This document shows positions 7,810 through 16,732 of a DNA stretch of 44,198 bases, one piece after another. Below the pieces are notes generated by a model. That model had not been told where the DNA came from and searched no databases. It saw only the letters and a list, made by a program, of their open reading frames with translations. The stretch's first letter is position 1. Each line of letters opens with the position of its first letter. The translations under genes were made by a program, and so were the position numbers. Source of the stretch: Gemmatimonadota bacterium (GTDB taxonomy: Bacteria > Gemmatimonadota > Gemmatimonadetes > Gemmatimonadales > GWC2-71-9); assembly GCA_025358055.1 (NCBI GenBank), contig JANYKV010000012.1:1-44198 (forward strand), given 5' to 3'.

Positions 7810-8378
7810 CGGGGAGCGGCGACCAAGTAACGTCCGGGTCCAACGAGGGGAGCGCTCAGGTTGTCGGCGGCGGACCGGGCGGTTGGGAGAAAGCTCAACA
7901 AGCCCCCCGCGGGCATCCGGCCGATCGACAGCTCACGTTCGAATCCGATATCGCTGCCGTAACGCGCGCGGGCGCCGGCCGGCGATATGAAGTGCACCGC
8001 GTAACTAAACTCCACCTCCGCACCGCGGACGAAGGCAGCGTCGGTTTCAAGGTCGAGTCCGAAGACACCGGGCCGGGGCCGCACAGTGATTCGAATGCTG
8101 TCCCTCCCCGCTGCAGCCGCCAGACTTCCGACGGGAAACCGCAGCGTGGCGAACACGCCGTTGTCCGGGGGGCCGCGCCGCAAGACGATGACCCGCGGCG
8201 CTCCTGCTGGGTACACGACGACCGTATCCTCGGGCGGCGTTCCCCCAGATTCCAGGATATACAGGCGGTCCACCGCGAGCGGCGGTAAGGCCCGTTGCGC
8301 TGGTCGGTTGGGTTCCGATGCGGGAATGGGGGACGCGGTGCGGTGGCAGGCCAGCGTCACTGCGAGGACGCTTGCCAT
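7806..8378 (-). CDS. Putative lipoprotein of unknown function
   Basis: No family recognised. From ATG 8378 the product is 190 residues and opens MASVLAVTLAC, a short hydrophobic segment with an acceptable lipobox ending at Cys11, so it is probably anchored in a membrane facing the periplasm. A GTG at 8414 would give a longer signal with an Arg-containing n-region, but it overlaps the divergent start at 8409. The mature part is rich in Pro, Val and Ala, with alternating hydrophobic stretches suggesting beta structure. The stop overlaps the FHA-GAF-cyclase start as ATGA, so the three genes lipoprotein, cyclase and maf form one coupled leftward operon. Confidence 0.65.
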   Translation of the reverse strand: MASVLAVTLACHRTASPIPASEPNRPAQRALPPLAVDRLYILESGGTPPEDTVVVYPAGAPRVIVLRRGPPDNGVFATLRFPVGSLAAAAGRDSIRITVRPRPGVFGLDLETDAAFVRGAEVEFSYAVHFISPAGARARYGSDIGFERELSIGRMPAGGLLSFLPTARSAADNLSAPLVGPGRYLVAAPR

Positions 8379-8400
8379 GATCCTGGTGGGCCATGATACT
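8372..8400 (+). promoter_or_regulatory. Promoter for the 8409 gene, probably leaderless
   Basis: TTGCCA (8372-8377) and GATACT (8395-8400) are separated by 17 bp. The expected start point, 7-8 nt after the -10 box, falls at or just before the ATG at 8409, and there is no ribosome-binding site there. A stop codon at 8394-8396 rules out a start farther upstream in frame. The site lies inside the 5' end of the divergent lipoprotein gene. Confidence 0.45.
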
Positions 8401-8408
8401 TCGAGGCG

Positions 8409-10463
8409 ATGCACTGGTCTTTAGGCCTTGATGCGGCGCTGGCCGCCTTGGTTTGCGTGGTCCCGCCGCTCAATGCGCAGGAATGGAACGATCCAGCTAC
8501 GACCGAACTCGTCGCCCGCGCGATTGCTCGGCGGGTTGGGGGAGGGTCTGATTCGGGAGGAGGTCTCGCCCGATATCAGACCACGGCCCACGGATTTGTC
8601 TTTTATCTCGTTCAAGCCGGTTCCGGCTTGAGTGCCCCACCGCACCTCGCCCGCGCCGACGAACTCAAGGTCGAAGTGTATTGGGAGGCCCCCGGCCGGA
8701 GCAAGCAGACCATCCGGGGCTGGCGAAATGGCGCGTTCCTTCCGAGCGAGATGTATTACCATCGCGATCACCTGGGAATCGTCACCAACAACTACGGGGA
8801 TCTGATTCGGCTCGGAGATGGAGACGAAGTTCGCGATATCGTACACCCGTTGTCTGTCCCCGGCCGCGCGGCGTACGACTTCGCCCTCACGGACTCCCTT
8901 CGGATTCGGGCCAACGCGTTGGAAGTGTCGGTCCACGTCGTACAGGTTCGGCCCCGGGACTCCACGCAGCCGCGCGTCGTCGGCTCGCTCTATCTCGACG
9001 TTCGGACGGGAGAGTTGATTCGATTCAGTTTCACCTTCACGCCCAGCGCCTACTTGGAATCCAGCATTGAGGACATCACCGTTGTCCTCGAACATGCGTT
9101 GCACGGTGGCCACTTCTGGCTACCGTGGCGCCAAGAGATCGAGATTCGTCGACGGACGGCCGGGCTGGGATTTCCACTGCGAGGAGTGATCCGCACCCGG
9201 TGGGAAATCGGCGAGTATACCTTCAATGAACAAGTGGTACCCCGGGAACTCAGCGGCGACGCTATCGCCGGACTCCAGAAGCCCGGTGGCCCTGATTCCC
9301 TCTGGACCGTGCCGTTCGAAAAGGCCCTCGCTGGGGCAGCCGCCCCCGTCACCTACCAAGACCTCGACGCGGTGCGTGTTGCCTTCGGCAAAGTCGTCGC
9401 GGGGAGGGTGCTGAGTGGCCTCCCCGCCGCGCAGGTTGCGTTGGAGTCGGTGAGCGACCTGTTCCGGGTGAACCGGGTGCAGGGCATTCGGCTCGGCGTT
9501 GGCGCGCGGTGGGCCCTCCGGGGGCCCCACTTCAACCTCCATCCATCGATCGGGTACGGTACGTCCGACCACCGATGGAACTACACCATGGAGGTACAGG
9601 CGCCTCGTGGCCCCACCGATTTCGCTCTGACCGTGTCTCGGCAAATTCGGGATTTCAGCGACACCCCTGCCATCAGTCCGTTGCTCAATTCCTTTCTCGC
9701 CCAGGAATGGGGACACGATCACGGGGACTACGTCCTGGCGCAACGGATCGCGGGCGAAATCACCCACCGGCTTTCCAGCCGGACGCGCTTTCGAGCAGAA
9801 GTGGCACGGGAGCAGACCACTTCGGTTGGAACCACGGCCAGCCCGGCCCGCGGCACTTATGAACCCAATCCGGACTTGGGTGCCGGGACATACTATGTCG
9901 GTCGGTTGCTTGCCGAGCGGACCGAGGCCGGCGTGTTGGGCCAGAGTGAGTGGTCCGGCCGGGTTATGGTCGAAGCTGGGACGGGTCCAGCGGGATATGG
10001 CCGCGCGGCCTTTCGATTGGGTTGGGTGCGCCCCTTTGGCTCGCACGCGCTCGCCGTCGAGATGGAGGGGGGCTCGGGAACGGCAGAATTGCCGAGATAT
10101 CGGGGTTTTGTGTTCGGCGGGCGGGGTACCTTGCCGGGGGAGGGGTACCGCGCCTTCGGGGGACGCACCATCGCGCTGGCACGCGCGGAATGGCGCATCG
10201 AAGTTCCGGTCCCGTCGCTCCGGCTCGGTACCTTTGCCACCACCGGGCCGACTGCAATGCTTGCCCCATTTATTGGCCTGGGCTGGGCTGGTCGCGCCCA
10301 ACCGGGTGTCCCATGGGTTGGATCGGCCGGGGTTCGGCCGGTGGTAGGGGTGGCCGGAGAGTTTTTCATGCACCTGATTCGGCTCGAAGCCGGTTGGGCG
10401 CTGCGGACTCGTCATTTTGGCGTCACCCTGGATCTATCGCGAGCCTGGTGGAGCATTCTTTGA
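8409..10463 (+). CDS. Putative outer-membrane beta-barrel protein, unknown family
   Basis: A 684-residue protein without a recognised family. Residues 1-24 look like a Sec signal peptide (hydrophobic core, then PPLNAQ with cleavage before EWND), although the n-region has only His as a basic residue. Residues 25-300 form a soluble-looking region rich in beta segments. Residues 330-684 are dominated by alternating hydrophobic/polar stretches, many Gly and aromatic residues and segments such as GVTLDLSRAWW at the C-terminus, as in an outer-membrane barrel; the last residue is Leu, not the usual Phe. A barrel that exports or assembles something is an inference. The start is fixed by an upstream in-frame stop. 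It is divergent from the cyclase operon. Confidence 0.65.
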   Translation: MHWSLGLDAALAALVCVVPPLNAQEWNDPATTELVARAIARRVGGGSDSGGGLARYQTTAHGFVFYLVQAGSGLSAPPHLARADELKVEVYWEAPGRSKQTIRGWRNGAFLPSEMYYHRDHLGIVTNNYGDLIRLGDGDEVRDIVHPLSVPGRAAYDFALTDSLRIRANALEVSVHVVQVRPRDSTQPRVVGSLYLDVRTGELIRFSFTFTPSAYLESSIEDITVVLEHALHGGHFWLPWRQEIEIRRRTAGLGFPLRGVIRTRWEIGEYTFNEQVVPRELSGDAIAGLQKPGGPDSLWTVPFEKALAGAAAPVTYQDLDAVRVAFGKVVAGRVLSGLPAAQVALESVSDLFRVNRVQGIRLGVGARWALRGPHFNLHPSIGYGTSDHRWNYTMEVQAPRGPTDFALTVSRQIRDFSDTPAISPLLNSFLAQEWGHDHGDYVLAQRIAGEITHRLSSRTRFRAEVAREQTTSVGTTASPARGTYEPNPDLGAGTYYVGRLLAERTEAGVLGQSEWSGRVMVEAGTGPAGYGRAAFRLGWVRPFGSHALAVEMEGGSGTAELPRYRGFVFGGRGTLPGEGYRAFGGRTIALARAEWRIEVPVPSLRLGTFATTGPTAMLAPFIGLGWAGRAQPGVPWVGSAGVRPVVGVAGEFFMHLIRLEAGWALRTRHFGVTLDLSRAWWSIL

Positions 10464-10574
10464 ACCGAAAACGACGACCGAAATCCGCCTTTAATTGGAC
10501 CTACCCCCACCTCCTCTATGGGCCTATCTTGTTGTCAAGTGGTACTTTCCGAGTGATTTCGGGGTGAGCGACGG

Positions 10575-12794
10575 ATGAAATTCACCGACGAATGGCTGCT
10601 TCCAACACTGGCCGCGCTCGTGCCTGAGTCAGAGTTGGAAACGCTCCGGTCCGACGGCGGGAATGCGCCAGGCTCTCTTTGGGAGGGGCTGGTCGTCCGT
10701 CGTCGGCTCACGGACGAGGAAATCGTCACTGCCATCGCGACCCGATTTCGGCTCCAGATCGCCGACCTGAACTCCATGGAAAGGAAAGCCCAGGAGGCCG
10801 TACCCGAAGACCTCGCCCGACGTTTCAACGTCCTTCCGCTCCGGATCACCGACTCTTACCTCGAACTCGCGACGGCCAGTCCGTTCGACTACGACGCCGA
10901 GAAAATGCTGGCGTTCGCCACCGGACGTGAAGTTCGGCTCCTCCTGTGCCCACCGACGCGCATTCGCGAAAAGCTGGATGAGATGTACCGCCCGGGGGAT
11001 GTGGTCTCCAAGCTGCTGACGGGCATGGCCGAAGAGGCCCGAGTGACCCAGTTGGAGGACGAGCCCGAGGATCTTCGGGCCAACGTGGAGGAAGCCGGGA
11101 CCCGCCCGATTGTTCGATTGGTCGATACCCTCCTCGCCGACGGGATCACGAGTCGCGCCAGCGACATTCATATCGAGCCCAGTGAGGGCGGCGTCACCGT
11201 CCGGTACCGGATCGACGGGGTTCTCCGGCAGGTCATGAAGATTCCGCGATCCGCGGGAATCCCGCTCATCTCGCGCATCAAAATCATGTCGGGCATGGAC
11301 ATCGCCGACCGACTCCGGCCTCAGGATGGGCGCGCCCGAGTCGCGGTGAACAACAGTCCGGTTGATCTGCGTGTCTCCACCCTCCCCGCCTCTCTCGGCG
11401 AAAAGGTGGTCATCCGAATCCTCAACGCGAAGGCGACGGTCCTGTCGCTCAATGCCTTGGGACTCGAGGAGGAAGAGCGCGCCACCATCGAACGCCTGCT
11501 CCGGAACAAGGAAGGCATCCTCCTGGTGACCGGCCCGACGGGCTCCGGAAAGACGACCACGTTGTACGCCGCGCTTCGAGCGGTGCAGAGCGAGGGCGTC
11601 AACATCGTGACCGTCGAAGATCCGGTCGAATATCGACTGGGCGCGAACATCGTTCAGGTGCAGATCAATGACAAAGCGGGGCTCACTTTTTCGACCGCGC
11701 TCCGCTCGATTCTCCGGCAAGATCCGGATGTTGTTCTCATCGGCGAAATTCGGGATCAGGAGACGGCCCAGATTGCGGTCCAAGCGTCGCTGACTGGGCA
11801 CTTGGTCCTTTCCACGCTCCATACCAACGATGCGCCCAACGCCGTCACCCGACTGGTCGACATGGGAATGGAGGCCTACAAGATCGCATCCGCGCTCCGG
11901 GGTGTCATTGCCCAGCGTCTGATGCGACGTCTCTGCCAGGTCTGCAAGAAAGTGTCGACCAGTCCAGTGCCCGAAGAGCTTCGGAAATACATCCCCGCCG
12001 GGGCCACCCGGTATGAGGGTGTGGGGTGCGCCGAGTGCGCACAGACCGGGTACCGAGGCCGTTTTAGTATCGTCCAGGTGCTCTCGATGAATGCGGAGCT
12101 CGAGCGCCTGGTCGGCGCCGGTGCCACCGCGAACAAGATTGCCGAGACCGCTCGGCGAGGTGGAATGCGACCGCTCTTTGAGAGCGGCCTTCGCCACGTG
12201 CTCGAAGGTCAGAGTTCGATTGAGGAGCTGCTGCGCGTCACGGACATTCCGGAGGCTGAGGCAACCGGCGAGGTACCGGTCGTCGCTGTGGCAGCGTCGG
12301 TGGTAGCGGCCAGTCCGGCCGCTGCCCCACCCCCGATCGTCAGTTCCGGAGATAGTTCCCCCGCATTCGAGCTCCTGGATGAGTCCTTTCCCGAGCTGGG
12401 GGTCGGCGGCGCCATTCGCAAGGCCGGTGTCCTACTCATTGACGACGAAGAGCATTTGCGGCGGGTCATGAAGGATCTGCTCGAGCGCGAGGGATACACC
12501 GTCTATGAGGCGGCGGACGGCGTGGCCGCATTGGATGAAGTGGATCGCTCCGCTCCCGACGTGATCATCCTCGATCTCAATTTGCCGGGGATGGACGGGT
12601 ACGCTGTTCTCAACAAACTCCGTTCCCGAGCCAACACGAAGCAACTCCCCATCATCGTTCTCACCGCCAAGGGCGACGAGGACAACGAGGTGCGAGTCTT
12701 GGAATCCGGGGCCGACGATTTTCTCACGAAGCCGTTCCGCGCGCGGGCGCTATCGGCGCGAATCCAGGCGGTGCTCAACCGCCGTCGGGCCTGA
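10575..12794 (+). CDS. PilB/GspE-type secretion ATPase fused to a response-regulator receiver
   Basis: A 739-residue two-part protein. Residues 1-140 match the N-terminal GspE/MshE domain; 170-560 are the hexameric ATPase, with Walker A GPTGSGKT (320-327), Walker B DPDVVLIGEIRD (383-394) and the zinc-binding cysteines 454, 457, 485 and 488. After an Ala/Pro linker (565-615) comes a complete CheY-like receiver with Asp623-Asp624, phospho-acceptor Asp667, Thr697 and Lys719. The ATPase would power type IV pilus or type II secretion assembly at the inner membrane. The receiver suggests control by phosphorylation. No pil genes adjoin it; a prepilin peptidase lies at 43120. A nudix gene follows after 12 bp. 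Confidence 0.93.
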   Translation: MKFTDEWLLPTLAALVPESELETLRSDGGNAPGSLWEGLVVRRRLTDEEIVTAIATRFRLQIADLNSMERKAQEAVPEDLARRFNVLPLRITDSYLELATASPFDYDAEKMLAFATGREVRLLLCPPTRIREKLDEMYRPGDVVSKLLTGMAEEARVTQLEDEPEDLRANVEEAGTRPIVRLVDTLLADGITSRASDIHIEPSEGGVTVRYRIDGVLRQVMKIPRSAGIPLISRIKIMSGMDIADRLRPQDGRARVAVNNSPVDLRVSTLPASLGEKVVIRILNAKATVLSLNALGLEEEERATIERLLRNKEGILLVTGPTGSGKTTTLYAALRAVQSEGVNIVTVEDPVEYRLGANIVQVQINDKAGLTFSTALRSILRQDPDVVLIGEIRDQETAQIAVQASLTGHLVLSTLHTNDAPNAVTRLVDMGMEAYKIASALRGVIAQRLMRRLCQVCKKVSTSPVPEELRKYIPAGATRYEGVGCAECAQTGYRGRFSIVQVLSMNAELERLVGAGATANKIAETARRGGMRPLFESGLRHVLEGQSSIEELLRVTDIPEAEATGEVPVVAVAASVVAASPAAAPPPIVSSGDSSPAFELLDESFPELGVGGAIRKAGVLLIDDEEHLRRVMKDLLEREGYTVYEAADGVAALDEVDRSAPDVIILDLNLPGMDGYAVLNKLRSRANTKQLPIIVLTAKGDEDNEVRVLESGADDFLTKPFRARALSARIQAVLNRRRA

Positions 12795-12806
12795 GCGCCG
12801 GAGCCC

Positions 12807-13274
12807 ATGAGCAATTTTCGAGTGACGTTGGTCGATGCATATCCCCTCCGGCGTGGGGAAAACGGCATCGAATTGCTCACGCTGAGACGGTGCCAGCCCG
12901 GCCGCAGTCCGGGGTCGTGGGAAGCAGTGCACGGCCACATTGAGATGGACGAAAAACCGATGGATGCCGCGTTGCGGGAGATCGTGGAGGAAACCGGACT
13001 TCGCCCGGAGCGGGTCTACAACCTCAGCCGCGTCGAGACGATTTACCTGCATAAACTCGATGAGGTATCCCTGGTGCCGGCGTTTGCCGTGTTCGTACAC
13101 GAAGGCGAAGAAATCCGGCTCAGTGCGGAGCACGACGCGTTCGAGTGGCTGACCCTTCCGGACGCTTCCGCCCGACTGTCATGGCCCCGATGCCGACGAA
13201 TGTTGCACGACATCGCCGCCCTGTTCGCCGACGGCGATGCGGGCTCCCTCGAGGATGCTCTCAGGATTCACTGA
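12807..13274 (+). CDS. Nudix hydrolase
   Basis: A 155-residue protein with an intact Nudix box, G-x5-E-x7-REIVEETGL, starting at the Gly of GHIEMDE (about residue 43). The family cleaves nucleoside diphosphates linked to another group, releasing NMP or phosphate. The region before the box resembles dinucleoside polyphosphate or dATP pyrophosphohydrolases, but the substrate is not determined. A GGAG ribosome-binding site lies just upstream of ATG 12807, and the gene is 12 bp after the PilB-receiver gene, so it may be co-transcribed. Its last 7 bp overlap the convergent acyltransferase gene. Confidence 0.92.
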   Translation: MSNFRVTLVDAYPLRRGENGIELLTLRRCQPGRSPGSWEAVHGHIEMDEKPMDAALREIVEETGLRPERVYNLSRVETIYLHKLDEVSLVPAFAVFVHEGEEIRLSAEHDAFEWLTLPDASARLSWPRCRRMLHDIAALFADGDAGSLEDALRIH

Positions 13275-14107
13275 CCGTCCTGCCGGGCGACCCGCTCGGT
13301 GGCGTAGACCTCGGGCGGCGCATTGGGTTTGACCCGAATGGATTTCGCCGGGATACCCACGTTCACGTGATAGGGTTTCACCGATTTCGTTGCCACCGCA
13401 TTCGCCCCGACCATTCCGTTTCGGCCGACTCGCACTCCCGCCAAGACCGTCGCATGGTAGGTGATCCGGACGTCTTCTTCCAAGATCGTGCGGGCGCTGG
13501 TGACGTCGCGCTGGTCCACGATGCTGTGGGTGTGGCTGTAGATGTTTGCGTAGTCCGAAACGCTCACCCGGTCAGCCAGGGTCAGCCCGCCCCGGTCGTC
13601 GAGCAAGACGTGACGGTGGACGACCACGTCGTCCCCCACGTCTAGGTCATAGCCGAAGGAGAACTCCACGTGCTGAAAACATTTGAAGTTACGGCCGCAG
13701 CGTGCGAAAATCCTTGGCGCCAGGAGGCGGCGGAAGCGGACCCCAAGGTCCACGTTTTGCCCGCCGAGGGGTGAGCGATCGAAACTGTACCAGAGCCAGA
13801 GTAGCGGTTTGACCCGGGCGAATTTTTCGATGTCAACCTCGGCGTAGTATTCTGGTTCGAGGGTGATGTTGTGCGGGTCGAGAGCGAGCAGGGCGGTCCG
13901 AGTGGCGACTGGTGTTTGAGGGTCGGACACCACCTGATCGTAGCGGCCGAGTCCCGGGTACCAGATTTGACAGAGCGTTTCCCGGGCCACCCGGTACCAG
14001 TCGGCGCCTGGGGCGCTCAAGGCGGTGTCCAGCGCGGTCAGCCACGCATCGTGAGTGGCTTGGGTCGCGGCGGGTAGGGACAGGAATTTGAGGGGGCGGA
14101 GCGGCAT
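13268..14107 (-). CDS. Hexapeptide-repeat acyltransferase (LbH family)
   Basis: A 279-residue protein. The C-terminal half (about residues 145-265) is a left-handed beta-helix with repeated hexapeptides such as VRITYHATVLAGVRVGRNGMVGANAV, ending in the NVGIPAKSIRVK segment common to maltose/serine O-acetyltransferase-like enzymes. The N-terminal 140 residues are unusual for the short sugar acetyltransferases and hold a Trp/Tyr-rich section. The acceptor (sugar, lipid or polysaccharide) cannot be named. Start: ATG 14107 with GAGG five nt upstream. It lies 57 bp downstream of engB on the same strand. Confidence 0.85.
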   Translation of the reverse strand: MPLRPLKFLSLPAATQATHDAWLTALDTALSAPGADWYRVARETLCQIWYPGLGRYDQVVSDPQTPVATRTALLALDPHNITLEPEYYAEVDIEKFARVKPLLWLWYSFDRSPLGGQNVDLGVRFRRLLAPRIFARCGRNFKCFQHVEFSFGYDLDVGDDVVVHRHVLLDDRGGLTLADRVSVSDYANIYSHTHSIVDQRDVTSARTILEEDVRITYHATVLAGVRVGRNGMVGANAVATKSVKPYHVNVGIPAKSIRVKPNAPPEVYATERVARQDGQ

Positions 14108-14164
14108 TGGAGCCTCGCGAAAAGCTGGGTCGGGAAATCTAGCGGGGTTTCCTCTGTCCGTGCC

Positions 14165-14746
14165 TCACGGGGTCACCACGGCCAGGATCGCCCGAGCCAA
14201 ATCGGCGATGCCGAGCCCGGTCTCCGCGCTCGTAACCTGCAGTTCTTCGGGGTCGAGCCCCAGTTCGGCCGCCCGCTCGAGGATGGCGCGCGCTCGTTGT
14301 CCGGATGGAAACTTGTCGGATTTGGTCAGGGTGGCCAGGACCGGGCGTTCGCTCTGGATCAGCATGTTCTGGAATTCGACATCTTCTTTGGAGGGCGGAT
14401 GCCGAATATCGAGCAACCAAACGATGCCCGCGACTCCGGAACGCGATCGCACATAGCTCTCGACCAGGGATCGGAACCCCGCTCGGTTGGTTTTGGCCGC
14501 TCTGGCGTACCCATAACCCGGCAAATCGATCAGGTACCAACCCGGCATCCGGAAGACGTTGAGCAATTCAGTCTTCCCCGGTGTGGAGCTGACGCGAGCG
14601 AGGCCGCGACGGCTCACCAACGCATTCAGAAGGCTCGATTTTCCGACGTTGGAGCGGCCGACGAAGGCGATTTCAGGTAGCGTGGGGGAGAGCAGTTGGG
14701 CCGGATCCGGATAACTCCCGACGAACTCGATCGGGAGGGGTGACAG
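14165..14746 (-). CDS. engB: Ribosome biogenesis GTP-binding protein EngB/YsxC
   Basis: A circularly ordinary EngB GTPase (193 residues from the proposed start) that helps assemble the 50S ribosomal subunit. The motifs are G1 GRSNVGKSS, G2 STPGKT, G3 DLPGYGYA, G4 TKSD and G5 SAE. There is no ATG, GTG or TTG before G1: the first TTG (14620) lies after the P-loop and would delete it. The frame is open back to 14842, inside clpX. I choose CTG at 14746, which gives MSPLPIEFVGSYPDP, close to the family N-terminus; CTG at 14770, 14776 or 14788 is also possible. The stop codon of clpX (14785) lies 39 bp upstream of the chosen start. Confidence 0.9.
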   Translation of the reverse strand: MSPLPIEFVGSYPDPAQLLSPTLPEIAFVGRSNVGKSSLLNALVSRRGLARVSSTPGKTELLNVFRMPGWYLIDLPGYGYARAAKTNRAGFRSLVESYVRSRSGVAGIVWLLDIRHPPSKEDVEFQNMLIQSERPVLATLTKSDKFPSGQRARAILERAAELGLDPEELQVTSAETGLGIADLARAILAVVTP

Positions 14747-14784
14747 CGGAGATTGTTCGGCCGTTGGCAGCTGCAGTGCCGGGC

Positions 14785-16044
14785 TCAGGCTTCGCGCTTG
14801 GCCCGAGGCCGCTCGGTCACGACGAGGGGTGGACGCCCTTCGTTAATCGATTCGGCGGTGATCACCACTTCACGGACATCTTCCCGAGTGGGCAAATCAA
14901 ACATGATATCGGTCATGACCGTCTCGAGGATGGCCCGGAGTCCGCGGGCACCGGTCGAGCGTTTGAGCGCCTTCTTGGCAACAGCCCGCAACGCTTCCGG
15001 GTCGAAGGTCAGGCCCACGTCCTCCATCTCGAACAGCTTGGTATACTGCTTTGTGAGGGCGTTCTTCGGCTCCACCAGAATTCGCATCAGGGCCGTTTCG
15101 TCGAGCGATTCGAGCGGGACCATGACCGGAAGCCGTCCGACCAGTTCCGGGATGATCCCAAACCGAAGGAGGTCGTCCGGTTCCACGTGCTCGTAGGGAC
15201 TCCGCTCGTTTTGTTCCGCTGAGGCCTGGGCTCCTTCTGTCGCGGCGAAACCAATCTGCTGCCGTCCAAGCCGGGATTCGATAATCTTGTCCAATCCGTC
15301 GAAGGCACCGCCGCAGATGAAGAGAATGTCTTTGGTATTGATCTGGATGTATTCCTGCTGGGGGTGCTTCCGCCCTCCCTGGGGCGGCACCGACGCCACA
15401 GTGCCTTCCAGGATCTTGAGGAGGGCCTGTTGAACGCCTTCGCCCGAAACATCGCGCGTGATGCTGGGGTTTTCCGATTTCCGGGCGATCTTGTCGATTT
15501 CATCAATGTAAACGATGCCCCGCTCGCACTCCGACACATTGAACTCGCCCGCTTGAAGCAGCCGCACGAGGATGTTCTCGACGTCCTCACCCACGTAGCC
15601 GGCTTCCGTCAGCGTAGTGGCATCGGCGATGGTGAACGGCACGTCCAGGATACGCGCCAGCGTCTGCGCGAGCAGAGTCTTGCCGACGCCGGTGGGGCCG
15701 AGCAACAAGATGTTGGATTTGTCCAGCTCGACATTGCTGCTGCTCCCATCCCGGTTCCCGGACGCATTGATGCGCTTGTAGTGGTTGTAGACCGCGACCG
15801 CCAGGGTTCGTTTGGCGCGTTCCTGGCCGATCACGTATTGGTCGAGGACGTCTTTGATTTCTTGCGGGGTCGGAACTTGGGTGATGCTATCTACGACTTC
15901 ACGCTCTTCATCCTCCGCCAGAATTTCGTTACATAGGGTGATGCATTCGTTACAAATGTAGACGGACGGACCGGAAATAAACTTCCGAACCGAATCTTTC
16001 GACTTCCCGCAGAACGAGCACCGCAGATGCTTGTCGGTAGACAT
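14785..16044 (-). CDS. clpX: ATP-dependent Clp protease, unfoldase subunit ClpX
   Basis: A 419-residue ClpX. The N-terminal zinc-binding domain has cysteines in CSFCGKS and CNECITLC (about residues 9-35), which select substrates and adaptors. The AAA+ module has Walker A GPTGVGKT, Walker B YIDEIDK and the pore region, and the IGF-type loop that docks on ClpP lies around residues 265-290 ([11 protein letters not shown]). ClpX unfolds tagged proteins and feeds them to ClpP in the cytosol. It is 64 bp downstream of clpP on the same strand, completing the conserved tig-clpP-clpX order. Confidence 0.98.
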   Translation of the reverse strand: MSTDKHLRCSFCGKSKDSVRKFISGPSVYICNECITLCNEILAEDEEREVVDSITQVPTPQEIKDVLDQYVIGQERAKRTLAVAVYNHYKRINASGNRDGSSSNVELDKSNILLLGPTGVGKTLLAQTLARILDVPFTIADATTLTEAGYVGEDVENILVRLLQAGEFNVSECERGIVYIDEIDKIARKSENPSITRDVSGEGVQQALLKILEGTVASVPPQGGRKHPQQEYIQINTKDILFICGGAFDGLDKIIESRLGRQQIGFAATEGAQASAEQNERSPYEHVEPDDLLRFGIIPELVGRLPVMVPLESLDETALMRILVEPKNALTKQYTKLFEMEDVGLTFDPEALRAVAKKALKRSTGARGLRAILETVMTDIMFDLPTREDVREVVITAESINEGRPPLVVTERPRAKREA

Positions 16045-16108
16045 AGTCTCGCGGCTCAGGAGCGGAGGACAGGGAAGAGGGCAACGCTACCGGTATTCTG
16101 GGCCATGG

Positions 16109-16732
16109 TCAAGCGCTCGTGGCTTTCGGCCCGGAATCGCGCCGGGGCCCTGGGACGTCGTCTACGATGCCGTACGTCTTGGCCTCCGCTGCGCTCATAT
16201 AGCGATCACGGTCCATGTCGCGCTCAATAACCTCCACCGGCTGCCCGGTGTGAAACGCGAATAGCTGGTTCATCTGGTTTCGAGTGTGCAGGATCTCGCG
16301 CGCCGCGATCTCGATGTCGGATGCCGTCCCCTGAGAGCCACCCGATGGTTGATGGATCATGATTCGGGAATGCGGGAGCGCCGCGCGCTTCCCCTTCGTG
16401 CCGGCGGCGAGAAGAAATGCTCCCATCGAGGCCGCCATGCCCATGCACATGGTGTTCACCGGCGCCCGCAAATGCTGCATGGTGTCGTAGATCGCCATTC
16501 CGCCCGAGACGACGCCGCCCGGTGAGTTGATGTATAGGTAAATGTCTTTCTCGGGGTTGTCCGCATCGAGAAAGAGGAGCTGAGCGATGATGATGTTTGC
16601 CACATCGTCATTGATCGCGGACCCCAAGAACACGATCCGGTCCATGAGCAAGCGTGAAAATATGTCATAGGTGCGTTCGCCACGACTCGAACGTTCAATG
16701 ATGTACGGAGGATAGATCATCGACGGGTTCAC
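16109..16732 (-). CDS. clpP: ATP-dependent Clp protease, proteolytic subunit ClpP
   Basis: A 207-residue serine peptidase forming the ClpP tetradecamer. The nucleophile Ser is in GMAASMGAF, the catalytic His in MIHQPSGG, and the Asp in the [10 protein letters not shown] segment; the SPGGVVSGG oxyanion region is intact. The frame begins with GTG at 16732, overlapping the trigger-factor stop as GTGA, with GAGG about 7 nt upstream. An in-frame ATG at 16720 is a possible alternative. Co-transcribed with tig and clpX. Confidence 0.98.
   Translation of the reverse strand: MNPSMIYPPYIIERSSRGERTYDIFSRLLMDRIVFLGSAINDDVANIIIAQLLFLDADNPEKDIYLYINSPGGVVSGGMAIYDTMQHLRAPVNTMCMGMAASMGAFLLAAGTKGKRAALPHSRIMIHQPSGGSQGTASDIEIAAREILHTRNQMNQLFAFHTGQPVEVIERDMDRDRYMSAAEAKTYGIVDDVPGPRRDSGPKATSA

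Noticed and set aside
9120..10415. 431-residue leftward open frame inside the 8409-10463 gene
   Set aside because: Low-complexity Arg/Pro/Gly composition; the opposite strand has a signal peptide and barrel-like pattern.
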